Shown here piece after piece: positions 46,130-58,199 of a stretch of 64,000 nt of DNA. Every line of letters starts with the position of its first letter. Within the stretch, counting starts at the first letter, position 1. The translations under genes and the position numbers were made by a program. The notes below the pieces were generated by a model, which made no database searches, was not told the DNA's origin, and saw only the letters and a program-made list of their open reading frames with translations. Source of the DNA: Argopecten irradians (lineage: Eukaryota > Mollusca > Bivalvia > Pectinida > Pectinidae); NCBI RefSeq assembly GCF_041381155.1, contig NC_091140.1:27320952-27384951 (forward strand), in the 5' to 3' direction.

Positions 46130-46556
46130 CGATTAAATGTAGGATCTTATCTTTTCTCTTCTTTCACCCTATAACTTCTCCCTTGACACCGCATCACTTT
46201 TGGCCTTGTGTTGTGCGCTCGCCCCTGTGACGTTGGCTCTGGGTTCTGTCACCTGGCTGAGACACACCAAAGTCTTTAAAGTAGTTGTTCCTTTTCCTAC
46301 TAAGCGCTCAGCATACAGGGAGTGGGACGACTGGTTCGCCCGCAGTCAGTATAATGTGACCGGTGGGGTGTGTTGCTTGGTGTCTTTGATGGCATGCTTT
46401 AGTGATGTAGCACTATAAAAAGGACATGAGTTTCTACCGCAGTCTCCCAAAAGACGCACCACGCACTTTATACACGTAACACACAACATACATGAGAGAC
46501 CGTCCCTAATTGTTAATTAGTAATAGGACGTTACTTGACTCAAACAAACCCAAACA
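46130..46556 (+). mobile_element. Dispersed retroposon-like element, copy 2
   Basis: Head ATCGTAAAAGGCGATTAAAT, then CTCCCTTGACACCGCATCAC, GGGAGTGGGACGACTGGTTC and GGTGTGTTGCTTGGTGTCTT. The tail is TAATAGGACGTTACTTGACT with CAAACAAACCCAAACAAA. It is the most complete plus-strand copy of the family seen at 26533-26934 (minus) and 62905-63390. The 72-codon frame at 46200-46418 lies inside and is not a gene. Confidence 0.82.
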
Positions 46557-49500
46557 AATACATATCTGTTCACGTATCTCTAACAACTCTATAAGCTGTA
46601 CACAAGTTTCTAGTATTCAATTGTTCATACAGTCTCTATACAATGTATCCGTGTACCTCTATGTACATAAGTACACATTTTTTTAATAAATTGTACATCT
46701 TTCTCTAAGCATGGTTTATTAATAGAATTTATTTGCTGGTATGAGGAAATCAGCACGCGCACAGACTTGATTGATTTAAAGTCAATGCTAAATTGTGTTT
46801 CACAGTGATGAAATAATTTCCTGATAAAATCGATGGTCAATTTGTTCAGTTTTTATTTCTACATCTTAACGGCACAAAAATAGTATATCTGGCGCCAATA
46901 AAATATTTGTCCTGTCAATCAGAATCTAGAATAGGCTGAACTGGTTAAGAGTTCAATAAAATTGACGTTGTTTCTCAAATGTTAGGTTTGTCTTACCTGA
47001 TACTTTCATATTTGCTTTCATTGCAGCTGCCGTAAGTGTTACATATCTCACACAATTTTCGATAGACAATCATACAAGGAATTGAATGTTCTTCCGTCTT
47101 TCCAGGAATAGGAAATATGTTGCCTTCTCAGCTATGACACGTGTCCCTGGACTACAACACGGCTTCCTCATGCGTAAGACGGTCATCATGGAATGCGAGT
47201 CTTTTGAAGCGTTGGAGAAATAGACACACCTGGTCTTCAGAGGTGATGAGATAGATGATGCTATCACTAAGTTATCCTACACTGCTTATATAGGTATTTT
47301 ACCGGTCATTGAGCCGTTTGTATAGGGGAAAACCTCGTAAAGAGACTTGCTTATAGTAGTACTGCTTTTGTTTTTCTCTTTTTGTTGAGCCTCTCAGACT
47401 TACTAACAAACATTCTAATATGCCGACCTTTTCAATCCTCTGAACGCGAAGTGTGTATTTTTCTGATACAATAAACTTTTCTTAAGGATCTGTAAGGCTG
47501 TAATATTGCTGATTGTCCAACATGTCGAATTATGTCTTCAAACGTTCCTCTGTGAATGGATAAGAATGTTGTTTCACAGAGTTCGCCTCATCCACACTAG
47601 TTGTGATATACAGCATAAGTGTCTGGCGTATGGGCACTCAATTGTCAAACTGTATGTTAATATATAATATTTGTAGTCCAAGTTCAGGAGTACACCTCAA
47701 GTTTGTACCTAATTATCATACAGTTTTCTTTAACATTAATTTATCTTCAAATGTGATCTTTAGAAGCGGAAAAAAATATTTTATCTTTATTTCATTTTCG
47801 GAAAATATTAGCGGGAAATCCGACGAACGAGAAATCAAATTGTAATAATAAGCAACAGTTGCTATAAGTTGTTAGGATTTGTCCTCTTTTTCATTTGTTT
47901 TTCTCTCTCAATTTAATTAATATTACCACTGTTTTTCTTAATAACATAGAAGTTATGTATCTAGTATCTTAAGTATATAGGTTGTAAAAGTAACAGCGTA
48001 AAAGTAAAAATATTAATCACACTACATCTACAACAGAACTAAATAGATTTCCCTTTGTTATATGTCATACTTCGAACTAGGAGTACTGGACACTACGGAA
48101 GCATACTATACTAAATTGCCTTGAAGGAGTCTTCACGGAGAAAAACACAACACTACCCGACCTATGATAAAGGTAATAGAGAAACACATTAACCACAGTC
48201 AAATCTGAGACTGAAGTATAAAACATGATAACTACATCATCTAGAGTATTTTTCCTTTGTTTGTTATATGCAAATACATTGCTAAATGCAATACATTGTA
48301 TAATACCATTATTATGGTACATGACATAGCAATAGATGAACTTAATTTTTTTTATAATTGACATCTTACTAAAGTGGCACATTTCGTTCCCACTGTATTC
48401 ACTAGGACGAGAATTATATGGAAGATATATTTGAAGACTTTGTTTAATAAAAAAAAAATATTAATAGAGATTTCATGTTTGCTTATTCATTCACGTAACG
48501 ACTGTTACTACATCGATAGTGTGCAGTATATATATGTCATATTGTATGGAGACATACATTAATCTTAAACCTACTAAAAATCAAAGAAGTGGGTTTCCTC
48601 TTTTCATGTTTCTGTCTGTTTTGTTAGATATCAAAATGTTCTTTTATTACGGTCATCTAAATTTAAACAGTTGTATACTTTTGTACCTAACACTGAAATA
48701 TTCCTCATACCTAAGGTCATTGTTCATTGCTCTGTTTCATATCTATTCTGTTTTATGATTTGTTTTGTTTCAATAAAACAAGAGTTATTTCCCTTCTTAT
48801 TTGTGAATTAGCTCGCGAGGACTAGGACGACACATCATTGCAAAATATTAAAGTGTTGCTACATTTCTACAAACTTAAAGCAATGGATGTTGAATATCAA
48901 ATGGACATATTAGTAGTGTTTACCGCAAAATTAGTCTTTTAATGTGTTTGAAGTTATAAAACAGTATTAAAGGATGTTCATTTTTTATATATATTTTTGA
49001 GCATCATCATTTATTTTTGGAGCAGAATATACACAAGTCGGATTGATCTATTCGAAAAAAAATCAATGTTCTATTCGTGTTCGATAACTTTATAATATTA
49101 AGACGTTCAACTTATCTTAACCATTCAATTTAATGTGGCTTCATTAAGACTTCTTCAGACCCGTTGTCAAAACTCCACTACGTATATGATGTCATTTATG
49201 CTCACATGCCGTTAGTTCATCGTCTGAGCTGACCCTAAAGCGTGGCGAAGTGCAGTATACTGCGGGTTTCCGATGATGAGTTTGTTATCAATTTATAGGA
49301 GGTACATTTTGTATGGCGGTTTGTCATTTATCTTGTATGCCTTTGGCGATAATCGTTTGCTAAGATTTTGTCACTGTATAATAATAGATTATAAGTTTGA
49401 GATATGAATGTGTTATATTGTGTTTTTTTATTGTATTCATACAATTAAAAAGTTCCAAGATGACTTATACGTAATCTTAAGTAAGACAGTGTTAAATGTT

Positions 49501-49640
49501 GGATGCGAAATTCAGAACTGGTAAACGTGTGAATAATTATTAGGCTCTTTCATATGCGGATATAATACCCATAGGATCGTAAAATGGTGTAAAACCCTCG
49601 GCAAGCCTCTAATTTGACATTGGTTTGTAATCATGTGGGT
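46557..49640. other. Non-coding stretch
   Basis: AT-rich with no securely supported gene. A short open stretch at 47095-47207 and a potential minus-strand donor near 47000 are discussed under rejected items. Confidence 0.4.
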
Positions 49641-49925
49641 AAAATATCCGTATGTTCTTATCATATATACAATAATATTTTTCTCTCATAACTCGACGCT
49701 TTTGTTGCAATTTTACAATTATGGAATCTCAACATAACATTCCAACTGTAAGTCAATTCTCCATACTTGAAAATTGTGTGACATTTGTAATTCAATTCCC
49801 TTTGTGTCTAGTCTAGTTTCTGAAAATAACGTTAAAATTCATCGAGAAAAAGTATTAAGTTTGCCTAAGCTGTGATGTCATAAGGTAGACATGCAATACA
49901 GCCTCAGATGGCATGAGTGTATTGC
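49641..49925. repeat. Diverged repeat also present at 56530-56870
   Basis: TTTTTCTCTCATAACTCGAC ... ATGCAATACAGCCTCAGATG...GCATGAGTGTATTGCATG matches TTTTTCTCTCATACCTCGAC ... ATACAATACAGCCTCATTTG...GCATAGAGTATAATGCATG at 56540-56855, in the same order and orientation with many substitutions. Confidence 0.7.
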
Positions 49926-50446
49926 ATGAGGTTACACCTGGTACCAGGTATGTATTGTATGGGGTTACACCTGGTACCAGGTATGTATTATATGGGGTTA
50001 CACCTGGTACCAGGTATGTATTGCATGGGGTTACACCTGGTACCAGGTATATATTGTATGGGGTTACGCCTGGTACCAGGTATGTATTGCATGGGATTAC
50101 ACCTTGTACCGGGTATGTATTGTACGGGGTTTCACCTGATACCAGGTATTTATTGCATGGGGTTACACCTGGTACCAGGTATGTATTGCATGGGGTTACA
50201 CCTGGTACCAGATATGTATTGTATGGGGTTACACCTGGTACCAGGTATGTATTGTATGGGGTTACACCTGGTACCAGGTATGTATTGCATGAGGTTAGAC
50301 CTGGTACCAGGTATGTATTGCATGGGGTTACACCTGGTACCAGGTATGTATTATATGGGGTTACACCTGGTACCAGGTATGTATTGTATTGGGTTACACC
50401 TGGTACCAGGTATGTATTGTATGGGGTTACACCTGGTACCAGGTAT
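49922..50446. repeat. 33-bp minisatellite, 16 copies, with palindromic core
   Basis: Unit TTGTATGGGGTTACACCTGG plus TACCAGGTATGTA; ACCTGGTACCAGGT is a 14-bp perfect palindrome in most copies. Because 33 is a multiple of three, frames of ~190-230 codons stay open on both strands (VPGVTPYNTYL-type repeats). I regard these as artefacts. Confidence 0.95.
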
Positions 50447-50592
50447 GAGAGGAAAAAAACTTTCAGTGCTAACATCATTGTGACTTTTGTTTGAACATTG
50501 TGTAGACGAACAAAAGAAACGACAGAATGGGGACATATCAAGTATTACATCAGTAATCAGGAAATTCAATTACTGTATGTGGAATTAATTAA

Positions 50593-50941
50593 AGATGTTC
50601 CACCGCCGAGAGAGCATAAATGATATTAGTCATTCGAACAATAATTTGTGTTTAATAGTGTATACATATGCCTAATTAACACAAAACATAATATAAAATA
50701 ATTTATTTCGCCTTTGGTGCATGCGCAATCAGTACTCCATTTCATATAGAATATAGTGCCACGTATTTTTTTCGGGATGCAATTAAATATTTTTCATATT
50801 TTTAAATTAAATAAAATTAGAAGCTCATACTTTTCAATGGTGGTAATGGTGTAAAAACTTTTGTAACAGAAGAAAAATACTAAATCGTCTGCTTCTGTTT
50901 TTGATGGTGAAAAAATACCATTTGTCAGCAGTGGAGCATCT
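50593..50941 (+). mobile_element. TTAA-flanked MITE (AGATGCTCCACC family), copy 2
   Basis: Inverted ends AGATGTTCCACCGCCGAGAG and GTCAGCAGTGGAGCATCT over 349 bp, with TTAA at 50589-50592 and 50942-50945. The interior is closely similar to copies 1 and 3. Confidence 0.92.
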
Positions 50942-50945
50942 TTAA

Positions 50946-51784
50946 GGATTGGCTTAAACGTATTTCGTTATGTTATGGAGATAAAAAAAACCTAATATAC
51001 TCTAAATAAACCACTGTTACACGGTTATTTAGACTACACTGAGATTGTTGTGTTGTATCTCTATGTATATAAGCTATACAACTTCATCCTTATATTTTTA
51101 ACTATGATTCCACTTTTATTGCGTTGGTAAACTCCTTTCTCTTAAAAGTTATTTCGTTGCTGTATCAATCAATCGAATACGACGTTATAAAATAGACGTC
51201 ATTTTTACATTAGGGGTTTGTAACTTATTTTTAAGCAAATAAAAGTGTTTTTACAATCAAGATTATGTAGACGTATAACTGTGATAGATTTTCACAGAAT
51301 GGGACATAATTTCAAGGTACACAAGTATTCGTATGATTATTTCTCTATACATTCATGTATATTTCATGAAATTTCACAAGTGTAAATAAACACGTACTGA
51401 TGACGAAAAATCTAAGCAACATTTTCCATGCGTATAATGTCATAACATTTGATACAAAATAAACTCTTGATGAATATTTGAAATACAAAAGTGAAATACA
51501 AGTGGAAAAAATACATGTAATAGATCTATATAACAACAAGAAAACAAATTCACGTCTAAGATTTCTTTATTTTAAATGAAGTTTCATTGAGCATAGAAAT
51601 AAAGCAAAGAACTGATTTATGTGTATTCCTTAAGTATCTCCCTATCGCAAGCTCTATTATTCACTTTAAAATACATTCAAATTGATTTAGGAAAAAATTT
51701 AACAATTGTCGGCACAATCAATACAAGCAGTGGTACAATAAAGAAAACATAGTAAGCAGTGTGTATATGCCTATACTGACGTCT
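50946..51784. other. Non-coding stretch, includes 3' region of the BPL_N gene
   Basis: AT-rich, no gene seen. The last several hundred bases before 51785 are probably the 3' UTR of the minus-strand BPL_N gene. Confidence 0.45.
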
Positions 51785-52236
51785 TTACACATTTACATTG
51801 ACGACCGGCTGGTCGGCAACTGACGTGAGACGAAGATGTTTAAGGAGAGACTTGTACACAGGAAGCCTATGGCGCTGGTTCACATCGCTGTTCAAGGCTT
51901 GCTGGATTACCGCGAGGTAAGGATCATTCGGATTGAGATGCTCGCTTCCAAATTCAAGATGGACGCTTGAGAGGACAGCTCTTCCATTGTTTACATTGCA
52001 TTTGACGATGGCAGGGGCATTACTTAGGTGGTCGAAGGTCCCAAGAGTGACACAGTTGCTGACGCTGTTTGCTTGTGTCACGTTGAAGGTGTTCCCGCCG
52101 TTGTAATAAGCCTTGAAGCTGACCAAGTTGGTCCCGTCTGCAGATGTTGGAATGTAGTGGAAGGTGATGTCTGCAGCGCGTGCAGTGCTGTAGTCATAGT
52201 AACTGTACGAACCAAACAGAGGTCCGGAGCATAGGT
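51785..52236 (-). CDS. Secreted BPL_N-domain protein, last exon
   Basis: A 452-bp exon with acceptor gatacgtttcag, ending in TAA. It reads DLCSGPLFGSYSYYDYSTAR...NLVSFKAYYNGGNTFNV...GRAVLSSVHLEFG...YKSLLKHLRLTSVADQPVVN. The GRAVLS.VH.EF block corresponds to the GPA(V)LSGVHPE(Y/F) segment near the end of glutamine-amidotransferase-like BPL_N domains, where the conserved His is part of the ancestral active site. Here the His is kept (VHLEF). The joined protein is 290 residues. Confidence 0.82.
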
Positions 52237-52814
52237 CTGAAACGTATCACAAGTTAGTATAGTCCATGAGTGAGTATAGTTTGTAGATCAGGTTCACCTT
52301 AAAGAACATAAACTCCTCTACATTTAATTATTTTTTTACAACAGAAGCGGTATTCGACTTTGCCAATGACACACTATCTTGCCGACTATCAGACCTAGCA
52401 AAGTCAAATTGACTGAAAATCAAAGACTATTAAACGTCATTGGTTGTATGCTAATTTCCATTTTTGCATACTTTTGAACATCAATGATTTGGTGGGTTTT
52501 TTTTTAAATTTTTGTAAGCACAATGGGACATGTTTAATTTTTATAATAAGGTCTTCTATGTATGAAAGTGAAATATATATAGTACATTTTAAGCCTTATT
52601 TTGAGCGCTAATTTACATTAAATGTAAATCTGTGCCATTAATAGTTCAATATTTACGATTATCTATAAAAAACCAACAACTAAATATGTTTCTAATTTAA
52701 GGTTGTTAGGCGCCTTTAATTTTAAATCCCGAGTATCTTTACTAAGTTATAGTGTTTGTATTTTGATAACTTGATCACTTGTCTAATTGTCAAGATAGAT
52801 TTTTATCAGATTAC

Positions 52815-53042
52815 CTGGATAGAACTTGAGTGGACGTTCTCCGTGGACCTCGTCTTCAGTGTGCATGCCGAACTCGATACGATCACAGGCGTAGTAGGAC
52901 CCTGCTCCTGTCCCGAGGTAGGACCCACCCTGTCTAACGTACTCTCTGATTTGTTCGGCGCCAAGGTTACCAAGAGAATGTATGAATCCTAGATCAAACC
53001 CTCCCGGCATCATAAAGAGGGCAGCATTGTTCTTCCAGTCGC
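52815..53042 (-). CDS. Secreted BPL_N-domain protein, exon 3 (nucleophile-elbow region)
   Basis: A 228-bp exon, acceptor tgctgtttttcag, donor GTAATC. It reads DWKNNAALFMMPGGFDLGFI...LGAEQIREYVRQGGSYLGTG then AGSYYACDRIEFG. MPGG.D, the I..YV..GG.YLG run and the AG.YYA run are the signature of the biotin-protein-ligase N-terminal-like (BPL_N) domain. In that family the elbow is normally G-x-C-A-G; here it is GTGAG, so the nucleophilic Cys is absent. This points to a non-catalytic or altered domain. Confidence 0.85.
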
Positions 53043-55385
53043 CTGAAAAACAGCAATATAATTAAGAAACGCATTCAATGGAGAAAAATTATGCCAATAC
53101 CTGTCCCAGAAATTGTAATTAAATATTTAACCTTTATATTATTGTAGAATGAATATCCTTTACAGATATGTAAAACCACGGATGATGATTTCCAGTTTTG
53201 GTAACATTCAGTTTATTTGAACTACATATCAAATACCTTCATTTGAAATAAAAGAGAAAACAATTCAAGCTAATACAGACTGCGAAATATTCATATACAT
53301 GTATACAGAATTTATGGAATTCATTTGTTAATAGATGCAGAAAACGTATGTACATGAAGTATACATTTATTAACGGATAATAAATCCAGTAAATTAATGC
53401 ATAAATTCTGTAAGTTTATGATAGCATGTGTTTATAAATAGATAAATATTACTATGAATGTTATTTGAAAACAGGTTTAGATTACCTTAAATGCTAGTAG
53501 CTATTATTTGCATTAAAGAAAATAAAAATGTTTTCTCTGAAACATGACTGAAAACCTGTTTACCGAAGAAGCTAAATCCGGTATCAACTGTTAGATAGCA
53601 AACAAATTCTGAAAATATTTGTCACATGATTATAAGCCTGTCAAAATATTTTGTAAGTGCCGATAAGCACCACTTTGTCCTCACTCGTAAGTTAAGTACA
53701 TCACAACCCAGTAATGATGTCGGCTTATTGTTCACTTTCAGTTTGTATAGTTTTTTTTGGGTTCATTGCCCGCGGCATTTACTTTAATAAGGCCTAACAC
53801 CTACAGTCGAACCTGTTTATAAAGACCATCACCTATACAGTGGTCTTTATATACAGGACAAATTGTGCTATAAATAACGATTTGTGGTCCTACGGAAGTG
53901 ATCTTATTAAGCAGGTGGTCTTTATACAGAGGTGGTCGCTACGATATATTTCTCTGTTTTGCTATGTTTCTAATCTATACATCATGTTATCACCCTGAGT
54001 TATGCGACACAATACCGGTAATTAGTCCTGTAATTTCGCGGGAATTAGTGAAATGGTCGTCAAAATACCATATGCAAAATACAATAAGCTATTGATGATG
54101 CCACTGATGCCATGCAATTTTATATTCAATCACATTTTGTTTTGTTTACTAATATTTTATTTTCCAATTTTGAGGAAAAATATTGGTCATTTGCGACCCA
54201 AGAAAAAATAAGCAACTCCACAGTATTAGATATTGACAAAGTCGTATGATTACTAAAGTACATGTATTGTTATGGCATTGAGTCAAATACCGACAGTTCC
54301 ATTAATCAGACATTAAAGCCTGAACAGAGAGATTCGTTATAACGTCGATTAAAAGTTAGTTTTAACGAATGTCTAATGCACTCCAGAAAACATGGAGATG
54401 TACGATTCAAATAATTATTTCCCTAGATATAAAAATAATATATTATTTTCAAGATAATTTTACACGCTTTTCTAATATGTATCAAAAACACCAAAAGTTA
54501 AGTTTTGTAAATATCCATGTGGATCAACATAACAATTACATAATAAAAAAAAACACATTTAGAAGAAGGATTTACATGTTGCCTCATTCCCATTGTATGA
54601 AGACTAGATTATTCTGTGATAAAATAATCCCTGTGCTATATCCCAAATAGTATTTTAGAATTAACATTAAACGTGCACACAGATTATTGTTGTTCATTAT
54701 ACGGGAAAACTTAAAGTGTGTACAAATAAATCAAATCTAAAGTGCTGTGCCATACATTTGATTTACCCGGTCAAGGACTCGCCTGTCACGGATACACTTA
54801 AATATTGATAACATGTAACTAAACAATGACCATCGACATTTAAAATATCAAAAATACACAGCTATGACATTTGATTTGGCCTCAATGTTACAATATTTTC
54901 ACTTAGAGTTTGTACACCTGTACCCCGCTCTCATTTTGTACTGCTTTATATTTTTTAAACATGTTAAAATTGAATGAGCGAACAATTCCAGATGTTGCAT
55001 ATGATGTAAATGAAAAACAGTCCATTTAAATAGAAAACTCAGCTTAACGTAGATTTCGATTACATTGATAAAAAACAGAAAACAGAAACATTGATCACGC
55101 TATAACGTCACACTCGACCAGGGATAATCTAAAATCATAGTCATAAAATAATATAAAATAAAAAAGATAAAAATATGTCATGAGCCCCGCAACACTACTG
55201 AAATTCTTAATTTTCATTTAACACATAATTAAGAACCAGAACCATCCATATACTATGATTTTTTTTCATTAATAAATATTTTTTTCGATAATGATGTTTT
55301 ACGTGGTAGTGACATAGAAAGTACGCATCTATCAACACACAATAAACAATGTAAAGAATTAACAAATAAATTTAAAGATATTTAA
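53043..55385. other. BPL_N gene intron 2, right-hand part before the MITE
   Basis: AT-rich intron. Around 53807-53945 a dispersed-repeat-like patch contains CCTGTTTATAAAGACCATC and several GTGGTCTTTATA motifs in both orientations. No exon seen; the 93-codon frame at 54369-54650 is unsupported. Confidence 0.5.
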
Positions 55386-55736
55386 AGATGCTCCACCGCC
55401 GACAGAGCATATATGATATTAATCATATGAACAATAACTAGTGTTAAATCGTGTATATATATGTCTAATTAACACAAAAAATAATACAAAATAATTTTCC
55501 TTTGGTGCATGAACAATCAGTACTTTATTCCATATAGGATATAGTGCGACGGAATTTTTTCGGGATGCGATTGATTATTTTTTATATTTTTAACTTGAAG
55601 TAAAATTAGAAGCTCAAACTTTTCAATAGTGGTAATGGTGTAAACTAAGTAACTTTTGCAGCTGAAGAAAACTACTAAATCGTCTGTTCCTGTTTTTGAT
55701 AGTGAAAAAATACCATTTGTCAGCGGTGGAGCATCT
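55386..55736 (+). mobile_element. TTAA-flanked MITE (AGATGCTCCACC family), copy 3
   Basis: Inverted ends AGATGCTCCACCGCCGACAG and GTCAGCGGTGGAGCATCT over 351 bp, TTAA at 55382-55385 and 55737-55740. It lies inside the intron between exons 2 and 3 of the BPL_N gene. The minus-strand frame 55517-55789 overlaps it and is an artefact. Confidence 0.92.
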
Positions 55737-55740
55737 TTAA

Positions 55741-57086
55741 AAAGCTGTACATTTACCAGTATCATAGTTCCCCGTGTCCATTGCTTCAAGTATGACCTTC
55801 ATATATAATAGAATTGTTGAAGTGAATGTCAAACTAGTCCAGGTGACATGAAAGTGTTTTTTTATACTTTTATATATTCTTCAAAACACAAGTTTAAGAC
55901 GATGGAAACAAATCAATGTTTGAATTTTTGTTTTAAACAAAAAACGGAAAATGAGCACTCAATGACATGCAGTTCTTACAAAACGTACATTTGTATATTG
56001 AAATTTGAATTATGTTATTTAAGTGTTATACATATAGTCTCTTACAACAGATTAATTGGCAAGATGAATAAATGATAATGAATAGAAAGTAACACCTTCA
56101 TAATTTTCGTAGAAATCTCTCACACATATTCCAGACATAGATATCAATGAAACATTTTGCAGCATGCATCCAGATATTTTCAAAAAACTGTAGCGTTAAG
56201 TATTTTTACGGTGAATATTTTTAATGTGCGTCAATATTAATAAATCTGTATGTAGTGTGCCATCCTTTACACCCCAAGGTTTGTATGCACTACAAATCAT
56301 GGGCTCCAAGGTAAGTCTCTCTACAGTTGATCTGATATGTAATATTACACTTGATCATAAATGAGCGCACAAAAAAGTAACCTAATCTGATGAAAATTGT
56401 TCAAAACCAAAAGGTGTTATTTTTATGAGCAGAAATACAAACTTTTATCAGCAGTAAGTTTCGGAGACATGTGTTAAACAAAGTCATTGCAAATACGCTT
56501 TGTCGTAGATTGCAATCTTCTCTATTCCAGATATGGAAGAGTATTTTTCTCTCATACCTCGACGTTTTTATTTCGATTTCACAATTAAAATATCTCGCTT
56601 TTTTTAATCTGCAGCAGTAAGTTATAAGAAAGCCGTGACTGTAAATTAATTATCCATACATTAAATTGCGTATTAATTTCAACGCAATTCCATATGTTTG
56701 CCTCTTTACAGTTAAACTAGTATGTTCTGTAGAAATGAAGCTACATGGATTTTACCAAGGAAACATTAATAGCGTTTAAGGAATGACGTCATGAAGCTTA
56801 ATTACGTGGGTAGTCATACAATACAGCCTCATTTGGCATAGAGTATAATGCATGCGATAAACCAATATTACATCCATAGGTTGGTCCGCTAAACCTGCCT
56901 ATATTATTAGGCTTTTTTTAATGCCTACTATATAGAGCATGTATTAAAAAAACCTAAATAAATAAACAAGCCTAATAATATAGGCAGGTTTAGCGGACTA
57001 ACCCATAGGTATAAAAGAGAACAACATATTGACATCAACACAGCACGAAAAATATTGGAAAATATCCGGTGAACTAATAACAATAC
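55741..57086. other. BPL_N gene intron 2, remaining part
   Basis: Holds a possible micro-exon at 55755-55781 (minus), the old repeat at 56530-56870 and the long hairpin at 56884-56998. Otherwise AT-rich intron. Confidence 0.5.
56884..56998. repeat. Foldback with 31-bp perfect stem
   Basis: GTCCGCTAAACCTGCCTATA continuing to TTATTAGGCTT at 56884-56914 is the exact inverse of 56968-56998, with imperfect extension outward (ATAGGTTG / AACCCATAGG). The loop is 53 bases. It is a foldback MITE in the BPL_N intron, 88 bp from exon 2. Confidence 0.88.
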
Positions 57087-57258
57087 CTGAAATGACGTCT
57101 GGGGCATTTATTAGGCGGACAACATACGAGGATTCCAGGAGCTGTCTTAAGTGGCTCTGCAGTCGTAACACATGCAGTTCATCTGCACCATAGTCGTTAT
57201 AGATGTACACGTGGTTCCTGGTCACTGCCTGACCCAAAATGACCAACGGACACAGAAT
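57087..57258 (-). CDS. Secreted BPL_N-domain protein, exon 2
   Basis: A 172-bp exon, acceptor cgctatcccccag, donor GTATTG. It reads ILCPLVILGQAVTRNHVYIY...NDYGADELHVLRLQSHLRQL...SSYVVRLINAPDVIS and the first base of Gly. The VYIYNDYGA start is the first strand of a Rossmann-like amidotransferase fold, as in BPL_N proteins. The first ~11 residues complete the signal peptide begun in exon 1. Phase 1 to exon 3 gives ...DVISGDWKNN. Confidence 0.82.
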
Positions 57259-57920
57259 CTGGGGGATAGCGAAAACAAAAATATGTTTATGATAAAAAAT
57301 ATTAAATAATTTAATATTATCTTTGCTATTATGTGCTTTATTAATTCTAAAAGTAGTTTATCGTTAACGTCCTAGTTCAAATGAAGTTTTAAAAAACAGT
57401 AGAATGATCTCTCACTGATAAGTCTGATAAGACTCTCTTGTATTTTTAGGCGACAGTTAATGTAATAGCCCTCTCTTCATTTAAATATTCCTACTAGTCC
57501 TACTTTTAATTCTACGTGTTTTATTTAATGTTTCTACATGCACTTTCATTATTCCATATATCTACTTATTCTAGTTTTAATTCTCCTATTATATTTCCAC
57601 ATGTCTTGTTCAATGCTTCCCTCTTAAGTCACTTCTTTGATACCAATTCTATCTCATTTTTGTACTATTTCTTTAAGATACCAAAGGTTCACTATTGAAA
57701 ATACAGACACCGTCATCGTAATAATATAGTGTTAGCCTGTAGCTAGCGGTAAACTGCGCAGAATTTAAAATGGTCATACTGTGCAAAATGTACGTTAAAT
57801 ACTTTGTACATTTTCGTGAAATGACCTGACATCGCGTGCAATATATACAATACAATATATATTTTTTTATATAATGATTTTACATAAATAAGCAATGTAC
57901 ATGAAACAAAGTTATCTTAC
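57259..57920. other. BPL_N gene intron 1
   Basis: AT- and pyrimidine-rich intron with repeated CTTATTCTAGTTTTAATTCT-like segments near 57500-57600. No other exon seen. Confidence 0.5.
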
Positions 57921-57941
57921 CAGAAATATTGCTGACTTCAT
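57921..57941 (-). CDS. Secreted BPL_N-domain protein, exon 1 (signal peptide start)
   Basis: A 21-bp exon encoding MKSAIFL, followed by a GTAAGA donor. Joined to exon 2 it makes MKSAIFLILCPLVILGQA, a good secretory signal peptide with cleavage likely after GQA. The ATG is preceded by AAGT (A at -3 region), and no other start fits. Role unknown: BPL_N domains occur fused to eukaryotic biotin ligase and as stand-alone, often secreted, proteins. Confidence 0.75.
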
Positions 57942-58199
57942 ACTTGCTTGTTGACGGCGAACATATCATCTAACAATACAAGCGCCAGGGGTTTTGTACA
58001 CAGATAAGAGGTCTTTTCCTGCTTATTTCCTGCTCATAACACGTCTAAAAATTGACATTGGGTAAAACCTCATAGGTGGCCACGTGCATGCGTTAGAGGT
58101 CAAGGACACAGAATAACATTTATGTTTCGATTGTCTCCAGTGCAAACATAACGCGTCATATAACACGTAATTGAGCTTACAGACAATATATGCATTAGA

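Noticed and set aside
46999..47025. Minus-strand first exon MKANMKVSG with a GTAAGA donor for the small membrane protein
   Set aside because: Phase fits the exon at 36553-36603, but the peptide is not a signal sequence and there is no promoter evidence; could be chance.
47095..47207. Plus-strand terminal exon reading NRKYVAFSAMTRVPGLQHGF... to TAG
   Set aside because: It has a good acceptor (cttccgtctttccag) and is open, but no upstream exon with matching phase was found and the other strand is equally open.
49855..50541. 228-residue repeat protein
   Set aside because: 33-bp minisatellite, open on both strands.
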